From the NCBI GenBank assembly GCA_016721505.1, contig JADKHX010000013.1, positions 1 through 64,000 on the forward strand: a DNA stretch of 64,000 nt, read 5' to 3'. Below are positions 54,264 through 62,308 of this stretch, in pieces; position 1 is the stretch's first letter, and every line of letters starts with the position of its first letter. This stretch comes from Rhodocyclaceae bacterium. Its GTDB lineage: Bacteria; Pseudomonadota; Gammaproteobacteria; Burkholderiales; Rhodocyclaceae. The position numbers and the translations under genes were made by a program. Under the pieces are notes generated by a model. It saw only the letters and a list, made by a program, of their open reading frames with translations. It did no database searches and had not been told where the DNA came from.

Positions 54264-56756
54264 TCAACTATCAGTAATCACGGCAATGGCTAGCGGTTTG
54301 AGCTTGAATGGAATTTCTTGACCACGACGCGCGCGCACGCCCTTAAATGCGGCCTGTTCGCGGACGCTTAAACTTTGCTCGCTGAGCTTGCCACCACGTC
54401 CGCTGCCGCTGACTAATAACTTTTCGCCTTTGGCCACGGCGACGCCCACCACTTCATCCGCTTTTGCCAAATCAATCAACATCAGGCCTTTGCCTTTGGC
54501 CATGACTTTAAGTTCGCTTAGCGGAAACATCAGCAGGCGACCGGTTTTTGTTAGTACTGCGGCCTGTGCTAACGGCGGCGGAGCGGGGGTTTCGCAAAGC
54601 ACTGCTTTGCGCCCGTGCAGCGGCTCGACTGTACTAAGGCGAGACTCCACACCAGCACCAACTGGCGCGACGGGTAATGGACGCTCGTCTTTGTCGAGTG
54701 AAATAAATCCCTTGCCAGCTTTGTTGCGCCCAACCATGTCAGCAACACTGGCGATGAAGCCATAGCCGCCACTGCCAGCGACCAAGAATTGCGCGGCCAA
54801 ATCGGCGCTGAGTATTTGCGCCAATTTGCCATCGTCCTGGAAATCGACCAGCGTTGAAATCGGCAAACCATCGCCGCGACCGCCAGGTAAATCGGACACT
54901 TTGATCGAATAGGCGCGGCCCTTGCTGTCGATGACAACCAGCGGCCAAATGGTGCGCGACTCTATAACTGCGAACGGAAAATCGCCGGCTTTGTAGGTGA
55001 TGGTCGATGGATCGACACCATGTCCTTGACGCGAGCGCACCCAGCCGTTTTTGGAAATAATCAGCGTGACAGGTTCATCCGGCACGGCGATTTCGCTCGA
55101 CATTACCGGCGCGACAGCCTCCATCAAGGTGCGTCGGTCGTCACCAAATTTTTTCGCGTCTTCGGCGATTTCTTTGAGGATGAGCTTGGTTAATTCCTTT
55201 TTATCATCGAGCAAGGTGTTGAGCTGGCCTTGTTCAAGACGCAATTCGCCCAATTCTTTTTCTATGCGTATGCCTTCAAGTCGGGCGAGCTGGCGCAAAC
55301 GGATTTCCAAAATATCTTCGGCTTGCGTTTCGCTCAGGGCAAACTCGGCAATCAACGCGGGCTTGGGTTCGTCCGATTCACGAATGCAGCGGATAACCTC
55401 TTCAATCCGCAAAAACACCATCATGCGGCCTTCGAGTATATGAATCCGGCGCAAAACTTCGTTCAAGCGATGGCGCGTGCGCCGTTCCACCGTCGCGAAT
55501 CGAAACGCGATCCACTCGTGCAATATTTGTATCAGCCCTTTTTGTTGCGGCCTGCCACCGAGTTTGCCACCTGCGTTACCTTCGATTTCCGCAAGCCGCC
55601 CAACCATCGTCAGATTGACCGAAACACTGGCCTCCAAACTGGTGTGGGCGAGTAGTACCGCCATGAATTCGTCCTGGCTCAAGCGCGAACTTTTCGGCTC
55701 TAGCATGATGCGCACCGCTTGCTGGTCGCTTGATTCGTCGCGCACGCTGTCAAGCACGCCGAGCACCAGGGCTTTAAGATTTTTCTGCTCCTGCGTTACA
55801 TCTTTTTTGCCCATGCGCGGCTGCGGATTGGACAACGCTTCGATTTCCGAAAGCACCTGCGCGACTGACACGCCATGCGGCAGTTCGTCAATCACAATGC
55901 GCCATTGCCCGCGCGCCAGTTCTTCCACATGCCAACGCGCTCGCATGCGCAAACTGCCCCGACCATTGGTGTAGATATCGACGATGTCCTTGCTCGCCGT
56001 AATCAACTGACCACCGCCGGGGAAATCTGGTCCGGGCAATACTTCCATCACTTCGGCCAGTGTCGCGTTCGGGCGCTTAATCAGCAGACGCGTAGCTTCA
56101 GCAACTTCGCGCAAATTGTGTGGCGGAATCTCGGTCGCCATACCCACCGCAATACCCGACGCGCCATTGAGTAACACTACTGGCAGGCGTGCAGGAAGCA
56201 GTTGCGGCTCGGTCATCGAGCCATCGTAATTTGGCAAAAAATCAATCGTGCCTTTATCAATTTCGCCCAACAACAATTCGGCAATCGGCGTCAAACGGCA
56301 CTCGGTATAACGCATCGCCGCCGCGCCGTCGCCGTCGCGTGAGCCGAAATTGCCTTGGCCGTCGACCAGCGGATAACGCAAAGTGAAATCCTGCGCCACC
56401 CGCACCATCGCGTCATAAATACTGGTGTCGCCATGCGGGTGATATTTACCAATCACATCACCGACCACGCGGGCACTTTTGACATGCTTGGACGATGCCG
56501 ACAAACGCATCTCGTTCATCGCGTACAAAATCCGCCGCTGCACCGGCTTGAGTCCATCTTCGACTTGCGGCAAGGCACGGGCGCGCACCACACTCATCGC
56601 ATAAGCCAAATAAGCGCGCTCTGCATAAGCAGCGAGCGGCAAGGAATCACCATCGCCCATAGGCGCACCAGTTGGTGCTGGTGACACGCTGTTAGGCGGC
56701 GGTGGTGGCGGTGCTACGGTGTCAAATAAATCAGGAGTTTCGTTATCAATGATCAT
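54264..56756 (-). CDS. parC: DNA topoisomerase IV subunit A, with two repeat insertions
   Basis: This 830-residue type IIA topoisomerase subunit decatenates daughter chromosomes. The catalytic Tyr lies in AAAMRYTECRLTPI. The quinolone-determining region is near KYHPHGDTSIYDAMVR, and the C-terminal region forms GyrA-like beta-pinwheel blades. The ATG at 56756 overlaps the parE stop. Residues about 21-31 (SVSPAPTGAP) in the N-terminal extension derive from a short repeat. Residues about 697-729 (PVGAGVESRLSTVEPLHGRK and onward) in the C-terminal domain derive from a long repeat, just before the blade AAVLTKTGRLLMFPL. Both are in frame. Confidence 0.95.
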   Translation of the reverse strand: MIIDNETPDLFDTVAPPPPPPNSVSPAPTGAPMGDGDSLPLAAYAERAYLAYAMSVVRARALPQVEDGLKPVQRRILYAMNEMRLSASSKHVKSARVVGDVIGKYHPHGDTSIYDAMVRVAQDFTLRYPLVDGQGNFGSRDGDGAAAMRYTECRLTPIAELLLGEIDKGTIDFLPNYDGSMTEPQLLPARLPVVLLNGASGIAVGMATEIPPHNLREVAEATRLLIKRPNATLAEVMEVLPGPDFPGGGQLITASKDIVDIYTNGRGSLRMRARWHVEELARGQWRIVIDELPHGVSVAQVLSEIEALSNPQPRMGKKDVTQEQKNLKALVLGVLDSVRDESSDQQAVRIMLEPKSSRLSQDEFMAVLLAHTSLEASVSVNLTMVGRLAEIEGNAGGKLGGRPQQKGLIQILHEWIAFRFATVERRTRHRLNEVLRRIHILEGRMMVFLRIEEVIRCIRESDEPKPALIAEFALSETQAEDILEIRLRQLARLEGIRIEKELGELRLEQGQLNTLLDDKKELTKLILKEIAEDAKKFGDDRRTLMEAVAPVMSSEIAVPDEPVTLIISKNGWVRSRQGHGVDPSTITYKAGDFPFAVIESRTIWPLVVIDSKGRAYSIKVSDLPGGRGDGLPISTLVDFQDDGKLAQILSADLAAQFLVAGSGGYGFIASVADMVGRNKAGKGFISLDKDERPLPVAPVGAGVESRLSTVEPLHGRKAVLCETPAPPPLAQAAVLTKTGRLLMFPLSELKVMAKGKGLMLIDLAKADEVVGVAVAKGEKLLVSGSGRGGKLSEQSLSVREQAAFKGVRARRGQEIPFKLKPLAIAVITDS
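54571..54667 (-). repeat. Long dispersed repeat, 97-bp copy inside parC
   Basis: Same length and reading frame as the dnaE2 copy. Hairpin 2 reads GCAAAGC-AGT-GCTTTGC, where the third stem pair has changed from G-C to A-T with pairing kept. Hairpin 1 has one mismatch. It encodes about 32 residues. Confidence 0.9.
56666..56692 (+). repeat. Short dispersed repeat, copy at the start of parC
   Basis: CACCAGTTGGTGCTGGTGAC followed by ACGCTGT is antisense to parC and is read as SVSPAPTGAP next to a run of six prolines, upstream of the conserved LPLAAYAERAYLAYAMSV start of the enzyme core. Confidence 0.8.
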
Positions 56757-58735
56757 CACAAATCTGCCTCTACCAAATGCCCATTCAATTCCATCCAAGC
56801 ACGGCGGCCGGAGGCTTCACCTTTGCCCATTAGGAGATTGAATAATTTATTGATCACATCGCTTGCGTCAGTGCTATCGGTAATCGGCAGCACGCGCCGT
56901 GTGGCCGGGGCCATTGCGGTTTCGCGGAGTTGATCGGGGTTCATTTCGCCCAGGCCTTTGAAGCGACCAACCTCAATCGCCGTCTCGGAAATTCCTTCTT
57001 TGATTAGGCGATCTTTGATGGCGAATAATTCCCCTTCATCAAGCGCATACAAGCGCCGGGCCGGACGTTTCTTACCCGATGCTGGAACATCCACTCGATA
57101 TAGCGGCGGCTGCGCGATGTAGATGTGGCCACGGGTGATAAGCGCCGGGAAGTGGCGATAAAACAGCGTCAATAACAGTGTCTGTATGTGCGCACCGTCG
57201 ACGTCGGCATCGGACATGATGATTAACTTGCCGTAACGCAAGCCGCTCAAATCAAGACTGGCGGACTGTTCGCTGGTGTGCGGGTCGATGCCGAGTGCGA
57301 CGGCGATGTCGTGAATTTCGGCATTGGCAAATAGCCGTCCGGCTTCTATTTCCCAGCTGTTGAGCACCTTGCCACGCAGCGGCAAAATTGCTTGAGTTTC
57401 TTTGTTGCGTGCCATTTTTGCTGAGCCACCGGCCGAATCACCTTCGACCAAAAACAATTCGTTTTCAGCCAAATCGGTCGACTCGCAGTCCGACAGTTTT
57501 CCGGGCAGAACCGCCACACCGGATTGCTTACGCTTCTCGACTTTCTGCGAATTTTTTTGTCTCGTCAATGCTTGCTTGATGGATAGTTCAGCAATCGCTT
57601 TGCCGGCGTCGACATTTTGGTTGAGCCAAAAATCCAAGGGATCGCGCACCATGCTGGAGACCAGCTTCACCGCTTCGCGCGAGTTGAGTTTCTCTTTGAC
57701 TTGACCTTGAAACTGCGGATCAAGAATTCGCGCCGAGAGCACGAATGCCATGCGCGAACAGACGTCATCTTGTTGCAGTTTTACGCCACGGGGCAGCAAT
57801 GCACGCTGCTCGATGAAGGCTTTGACCGCCTCGAACACGCCAGCGCGCAAACCGGATTCGTGGGTACCACCGGCGACCGTTGGAATCAGATTGACATAGG
57901 ATTCGGAATTGACACCTTCGGCATACCATCCCAGCGCCCAACTCGCGCCTTCACCTGGCGCGAAGTCGGCATGATCAGCATCGGCGTATTTTTCAGCGGC
58001 GTAGAGTGGCGCAACGGGATCTGTCGCGGCGGATTCGTTCAAGTAACCCGCCAAGCCTTGCGGATAAGTCCATGTTTTGGTTTGTACGCTGCCATCGGGC
58101 TGATCAATGTTCAGCGTGACTTGCACGCCGGGCAGCAACACGGCTTTGGAGCGCAGCAGACGTTCGAGTTCGTGCAGCGGAACTTTTGGCGTGTCGAAAT
58201 ATTTGGCATCAGGCCAGACTCGCACCCGCGTGCCGCTTTGCCGCCCGCAAGTGCCGAGGTTCATCAAGGCGCTAACGACTTCGCCGCCGCCAGAAAACTC
58301 CACTCCCCAAATCGTGCCTTCGCGACGGACTTCGACCGCCACGCGCAAAGACAGCGCATTGGTCACGGCCACACCGACGCCATGCAGGCCGCCCGAAAAC
58401 GCATAGGCCGAGTTGCCGGATTTTTTATTAAATTTTCCACCCGCATGCAGGCGGGTGAACGCCAGCACTACAACCGGAATTTTCTCGTCGGGATGCTCGC
58501 CGACCGGAATGCCGCGTCCGTCGTCGGCGATGGTGATGGAGCCATCCAGATGCAGCGCCACGTCAATGCGTTTGGCAAAGCCACCGAGTGCTTCATCGGC
58601 CGCGTTGTCGATGACTTCCTGAATGATGTGGGCGGGCGAGTCGGTGCGGGTGTACATGCCCGGTCGCTCGCGCACCGGTTCTAAACCTTTCAGAACACGG
58701 AATGAGGATTCGTCGTAACTGGATTGTGTGGCCAT
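56756..58735 (-). CDS. parE: DNA topoisomerase IV subunit B
   Basis: This 659-residue GHKL-type ATPase subunit pairs with ParC. ATP-binding motifs are EVIDNAADEALGG (near residue 45), DDGRGIPVG and GGLHGVGVAVTNALS. The Toprim acidic motifs are VEGDSAGGSAKMARN and IIMSDADVDGAHI, and the C-terminal signature is FKGLGEMNPDQLRETAM. The ATG at 58735 (ATQSSYDESSF) fits family starts; the longer frame has no support. parE lies between rfbD and parC, in the same direction as both. Confidence 0.96.
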   Translation of the reverse strand: MATQSSYDESSFRVLKGLEPVRERPGMYTRTDSPAHIIQEVIDNAADEALGGFAKRIDVALHLDGSITIADDGRGIPVGEHPDEKIPVVVLAFTRLHAGGKFNKKSGNSAYAFSGGLHGVGVAVTNALSLRVAVEVRREGTIWGVEFSGGGEVVSALMNLGTCGRQSGTRVRVWPDAKYFDTPKVPLHELERLLRSKAVLLPGVQVTLNIDQPDGSVQTKTWTYPQGLAGYLNESAATDPVAPLYAAEKYADADHADFAPGEGASWALGWYAEGVNSESYVNLIPTVAGGTHESGLRAGVFEAVKAFIEQRALLPRGVKLQQDDVCSRMAFVLSARILDPQFQGQVKEKLNSREAVKLVSSMVRDPLDFWLNQNVDAGKAIAELSIKQALTRQKNSQKVEKRKQSGVAVLPGKLSDCESTDLAENELFLVEGDSAGGSAKMARNKETQAILPLRGKVLNSWEIEAGRLFANAEIHDIAVALGIDPHTSEQSASLDLSGLRYGKLIIMSDADVDGAHIQTLLLTLFYRHFPALITRGHIYIAQPPLYRVDVPASGKKRPARRLYALDEGELFAIKDRLIKEGISETAIEVGRFKGLGEMNPDQLRETAMAPATRRVLPITDSTDASDVINKLFNLLMGKGEASGRRAWMELNGHLVEADL

Positions 58736-58748
58736 ATATCGTGTGGGT

Positions 58749-59615
58749 TCAGGATTGCATTTCGGCGAGGCAGGCGAAAAGCCCACTGCGCCAGTCGGGG
58801 AGGGCGATGCCCGTGTCGCGCCTTAGCGCAGCGCAATCGAGCCGTGAATTGTTTGGACGCTTGGCCGGCGTTGGCCAGTTGGTGCTGGCGACACGCCGTT
58901 GCAGAGGGATTTTTCTGATCAGACCAAGGCGCAAAGCTTCCGCAAAAATTGTTTCGGCGTATTCGTACCAACTGGTTTCACCAGCCGCCGTCAGATGATA
59001 AATGCCACTGGCATTTGGGTGATCGCTGATGAGCGAGGCTGTCGCGTCGGCCAGATGTCGCGTCCATGTAGGCGCGCCGAACTGATCGTCGACCACGCTG
59101 ATTTCATCGCGCTCATTGGCCAGGCGCAGCATGGTCTTCATGAAGTTCGCACCGTGTGCGCCATAGACCCAGCTGGTGCGCAAAGTAATTGCATCAGCTC
59201 CGCTGGAAAGAATGTTCAATTCACCTGCGCGCTTGCTGCGGCCATAAACCGATAGCGGGGCGCATTCGTCGCTCTCGACATAAGGTGCTGGTTTGCTTCC
59301 GTCAAACACATAGTCGGTCGAAAAGTGTATCAAGCGCGCGCCCAATAGAGCGGTTTCCTCGGCCAATATCCGAGGTGCTTCGGCGTTGATTTTTGTTGCT
59401 TCAGTTTCATGCGTTTCAGCTTGGTCAACCGCTGTCCAAGCCGCAGCGTTAATGATGATGTCGGGCTTTTCAATACGCACCATGGCGCGCACGGCATCGG
59501 CGTCGGCAAGATCGAGACGCGCGTGATTGCAAGCCACAAGTTCGCCTAGTGGCGCAAGCGAGCGCTGCAATTCTTGGCCGAGTTGGCCACCGCTACCGGT
59601 GAGGAGGATTTTCAT
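58749..59615 (-). CDS. rfbD: dTDP-4-dehydrorhamnose reductase
   Basis: This 288-residue short-chain dehydrogenase performs the last step of dTDP-L-rhamnose synthesis. NADPH binding is at LLTGSGGQLGQELQRSL (residues 4-20), the catalytic YGRSK at about 128-132, and the substrate loop is FSTDYVFDG. Residues about 239-248 (RRVASTNWPT) come from a dispersed repeat lying just before the conserved PTPAKRPNNSRLD segment. It is the last gene of rfbBACD, followed by parE after 13 bp. Confidence 0.95.
   Translation of the reverse strand: MKILLTGSGGQLGQELQRSLAPLGELVACNHARLDLADADAVRAMVRIEKPDIIINAAAWTAVDQAETHETEATKINAEAPRILAEETALLGARLIHFSTDYVFDGSKPAPYVESDECAPLSVYGRSKRAGELNILSSGADAITLRTSWVYGAHGANFMKTMLRLANERDEISVVDDQFGAPTWTRHLADATASLISDHPNASGIYHLTAAGETSWYEYAETIFAEALRLGLIRKIPLQRRVASTNWPTPAKRPNNSRLDCAALRRDTGIALPDWRSGLFACLAEMQS
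58873..58900 (+). repeat. Short dispersed repeat, copy inside rfbD
   Basis: GGCCAGTTGGTGCTGGCGAC followed by ACGCCGTT is antisense to rfbD and is read as RRVASTNW, the same frame used in the ppiC-like gene. Confidence 0.8.
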
Positions 59616-59624
59616 ATCAAGCTG

Positions 59625-60167
59625 CTACGCAAACCGAGATGCATCGGCCAGCAATTTGCCAGCGGCATCTTTCGCTGCCAACAATGGTTCGCCCACTAGC
59701 GGCCACTGAATATGCAGCGCCGGATCATTCCATAGCAGGGTGCATTCATGGGCTGGTGAGTAGTAATCCGTGGTCTTGTATACGAACTCAGCGCTTGCCG
59801 AAGTTACATAAAACCCATGCGCAAAGCCAGGTGGAATCCATGCGATCTTTTGATTTTCGGCACTCAAAATAAAACCTACCGATTTACCAAAATGTGGCGA
59901 CGAGGCGCGCATGTCGACTGCGACATCGAATACCTCACCGGCAATAACGCGCACCAATTTTCCCTGCGGCTGTGTGAGTTGATAGTGCAAGCCGCGCAAT
60001 ACGCCTTGTTGCGATTTGGAATGATTGTCCTGCACAAATTCGACGTCAATCCCGAGCGCCGTCAGCGTGCGTTGGTTCCAACTTTCCATGAAAAATCCGC
60101 GTGCATCACCGAACACTTTGGGTTCCAGCAAGACCACACCGGGCAACGAAGTTTCTATGCGTCTCAA
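59625..60167 (-). CDS. rfbC: dTDP-4-dehydrorhamnose 3,5-epimerase
   Basis: This 180-residue cupin-fold epimerase is the third enzyme of the rhamnose pathway. Signatures are VVLLEPKVFGDARGFFMESW, FVQDNHSKSQQGVLRGLHYQ with the catalytic His, VAVDMRASSPHFGK and PPGFAHGFYVTS. The start is a TTG at 60167 that overlaps the rfbA stop (TTGA), with GAGG about nine bases upstream. There is no later ATG compatible with the conserved RRIETSLPGVVLLEP start. Nine bp separate it from rfbD. Confidence 0.95.
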   Translation of the reverse strand: MRRIETSLPGVVLLEPKVFGDARGFFMESWNQRTLTALGIDVEFVQDNHSKSQQGVLRGLHYQLTQPQGKLVRVIAGEVFDVAVDMRASSPHFGKSVGFILSAENQKIAWIPPGFAHGFYVTSASAEFVYKTTDYYSPAHECTLLWNDPALHIQWPLVGEPLLAAKDAAGKLLADASRFA

Positions 60168-61066
60168 TTGAATACCTCATGTTGCAATAGGCTTTTGAGA
60201 TATTCGCCATAGCCGCTTTTGCCCAGCGGTACTGCCAATTCGGCAAGTTGCGCGTCGGTAATCCATTGTTTGCGCCAGGCGATTTCTTCCGGGCAGGCAA
60301 CTTTCAATCCTTGGCGCTTTTCTATCACTGCGATGAATTGTCCAGCTTCGAGCAGCGACTCGTGCGTACCGGTATCGAGCCACGCCATGCCGCGCCCCAT
60401 GATTTCGACTTGGAGTTGATTGCGTTCAAGATAAATCCGATTCACATCGGTGATTTCCAGCTCGCCGCGCGCCGAGGGCTTCATCGTGGCGGCGATATCA
60501 CAGACTTGGTTGTCATAAAAATACAGCCCCGTTACCGCGTAACGCGACTTTGGTTTGGCGGGTTTTTCTTCAATGCTCACCGCACGACCAGAAGCATCGA
60601 ATTCGACCACACCATAGCGTTCGGGATCGCTCACCGCGTAGGCGAACACCGTAGCGCCAGCACCAACTGAGGTGGAGCGCTGGAGTTGTTGCGAGAACTC
60701 GTGACCGTAAAACAAGTTGTCGCCTAGAACTAAGGCGCTGGGCGAATCGCCGATGAAATCGCGGCCGATGATAAAGGCTTGCGCAAGCCCGTCCGGACTG
60801 GGTTGCACAGCGTAGCTGATAGAGATTCCCCATTGCGAACCGTCACCCAAAAGTTGCTCAAACCTTGGTGTGTCTTGAGGTGTCGAGATCAACAAAATTT
60901 CGCGTATGCCGGCCAGCATCAAAGTCGTCAATGGGTAATAAATCATCGGCTTGTCATACACCGGCAACAGTTGCTTGGATACAGCAAGCGTGACCGGATG
61001 CAGGCGTGTGCCGGAGCCACCAGCGAGGATGATGCCCTTCCTGCTTGTGGTGCTCATGGTGCTCAT
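60164..61066 (-). CDS. rfbA: Glucose-1-phosphate thymidylyltransferase
   Basis: This 300-residue nucleotidyltransferase makes dTDP-glucose from dTTP and glucose-1-phosphate, the first step to dTDP-rhamnose. The N-terminal GIILAGGSGTRLHPVTLAVS and QLLPVYDKPMIYYPLTTLML motifs are followed by LVLGDNLFYGHEF, EEKPAKPKSRYAVTGLYFYD and WLDTGTHESLLEA. The ATG at 61066 overlaps the rfbB stop; a second ATG at 61057 is also possible. Residues about 133-139 (SVGAGAT) may derive from a partial repeat copy. Confidence 0.95.
   Translation of the reverse strand: MSTMSTTSRKGIILAGGSGTRLHPVTLAVSKQLLPVYDKPMIYYPLTTLMLAGIREILLISTPQDTPRFEQLLGDGSQWGISISYAVQPSPDGLAQAFIIGRDFIGDSPSALVLGDNLFYGHEFSQQLQRSTSVGAGATVFAYAVSDPERYGVVEFDASGRAVSIEEKPAKPKSRYAVTGLYFYDNQVCDIAATMKPSARGELEITDVNRIYLERNQLQVEIMGRGMAWLDTGTHESLLEAGQFIAVIEKRQGLKVACPEEIAWRKQWITDAQLAELAVPLGKSGYGEYLKSLLQHEVFN
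60651..60669 (-). repeat. Possible remnant of the short repeat inside rfbA
   Basis: CAGTTGGTGCTGG is identical to the core over 13 bases and read as SVGAG, but the following GATVFAY is native to RfbA and the outer part of the repeat is missing. Chance resemblance is possible. Confidence 0.4.
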
Positions 61067-62145
61067 GATCGTTCTCCGTAATTCTTGCTGACCCAATGTC
61101 GATATTCACCCGAGATGACGTTGCTCACCCATTGCGAATTTTCCAGATACCAACGCACGGTTTTTTCCAAACCAGTGGCAAAAGTTTCCACCGGCTTCCA
61201 GCCCAATTCGCGCTGAATTTTGCTGGCATCGATGGCGTAACGTTTGTCGTGTCCGGGGCGATCGGCGACATTAATTTTTTGCGTGGTGTAGCTCAAACCG
61301 TCGGTGCGAGGTTGTAGCTTGTCGAGCAATGCACACAGCGTATCGACGACTTGCAAATTGGTTTTTTCGTTGTTACCGCCAATGTTCCACGTCTCGCCTA
61401 CAGCGCTTTGTTCAAAAACCAACTGCAGCGCGCGGGCGTGGTCGTCGACCTCAAGCCAGTCACGCACATTGTCGCCAAGCCCATAGATAGGCAATGATTT
61501 ACCGCTGATGGCATTGTGAATCATCAGCGGAATCAGTTTTTCGGGAAACTGAAACGGGCCGTAATTGTTTGAGCAATTGGTCATCACGGTCGGCAGCCCA
61601 TAAGTGTGGTGCCACGCCCGAACGAGGTGGTCGGATGCGGCTTTGGAGGCCGAATAAGGTGAGTTGGGTTGGTAAGAATTTTCTTCAGTGAATAGACCGG
61701 TGTCACCCAGCGAACCAAATACTTCGTCGGTCGACACATGATGAAATCGGAAATTGTCTTTTGCCGAGCCGGTTAAATTCAACCAATACGCGCGTGCTGC
61801 TTCTAGCAAGGTAAAAGTACCGTTGATGTTGGTCTGTATGAAATCTCCAGGGCCGTGGATGGAGCGATCCACATGCGATTCGGCCGCCAAATGAATTACG
61901 CCAGCCGGCGAATGCTCGGCAAATAGCTTATCGAGCGCAGCGCGATTGCAGATATCAATTTGAGTAAAACGGTAGTTTGGATGGTCGGCTACTGACGCGA
62001 GAGATTCAAGATTCCCTGCGTAAGTCAGCTTATCGATATTGACGATGTGCCATTTTCCTTGACCAATTAAAAGACGAATCAAGGCCGAGCCGATAAAGCC
62101 GGCACCGCCGGTGATAAAGATGCTAGGGGCAGGAAAATTAGACAT
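61063..62145 (-). CDS. rfbB: dTDP-glucose 4,6-dehydratase
   Basis: This 360-residue extended short-chain dehydrogenase dehydrates dTDP-glucose to the 4-keto-6-deoxy sugar. NAD binding is at ITGGAGFIGSALIR (residues 10-23), HLAAESHVDRSIHGP is near 80, the catalytic YSASKAASDHLVRAW near 162, and the substrate loop is NNYGPFQFPEKLIPL. It is the first gene of the rfbBACD operon; all four genes overlap or nearly touch. About 160 bp separates it from the divergent acs gene. Confidence 0.96.
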   Translation of the reverse strand: MSNFPAPSIFITGGAGFIGSALIRLLIGQGKWHIVNIDKLTYAGNLESLASVADHPNYRFTQIDICNRAALDKLFAEHSPAGVIHLAAESHVDRSIHGPGDFIQTNINGTFTLLEAARAYWLNLTGSAKDNFRFHHVSTDEVFGSLGDTGLFTEENSYQPNSPYSASKAASDHLVRAWHHTYGLPTVMTNCSNNYGPFQFPEKLIPLMIHNAISGKSLPIYGLGDNVRDWLEVDDHARALQLVFEQSAVGETWNIGGNNEKTNLQVVDTLCALLDKLQPRTDGLSYTTQKINVADRPGHDKRYAIDASKIQRELGWKPVETFATGLEKTVRWYLENSQWVSNVISGEYRHWVSKNYGERS

Positions 62146-62308
62146 GAGTGGATAGAAATTAAATCAACGATGCGCGAATTAGCAACGGCGAAGGCAGAAT
62201 TTTAAAGGATGCCGAACGCGTAAGCGGTGTGTAAGTGTAAGCTTCTTAAATCCAATGACTTGCAGTGGATATAGCTGCATAAATTATTCAAAATTCGAGG
62301 AATAAATC

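Noticed and set aside
1411..60669. Reading the dispersed repeats as a CRISPR array
   Set aside because: Copies are kilobases apart, in both orientations, inside genes, with no spacers and no cas genes.
62146..62308. A sigma-70 promoter for acs in the rfbB-acs gap
   Set aside because: A TTGCAG and a downstream AT-rich stretch exist, but spacing and the -10 match are too weak to call.
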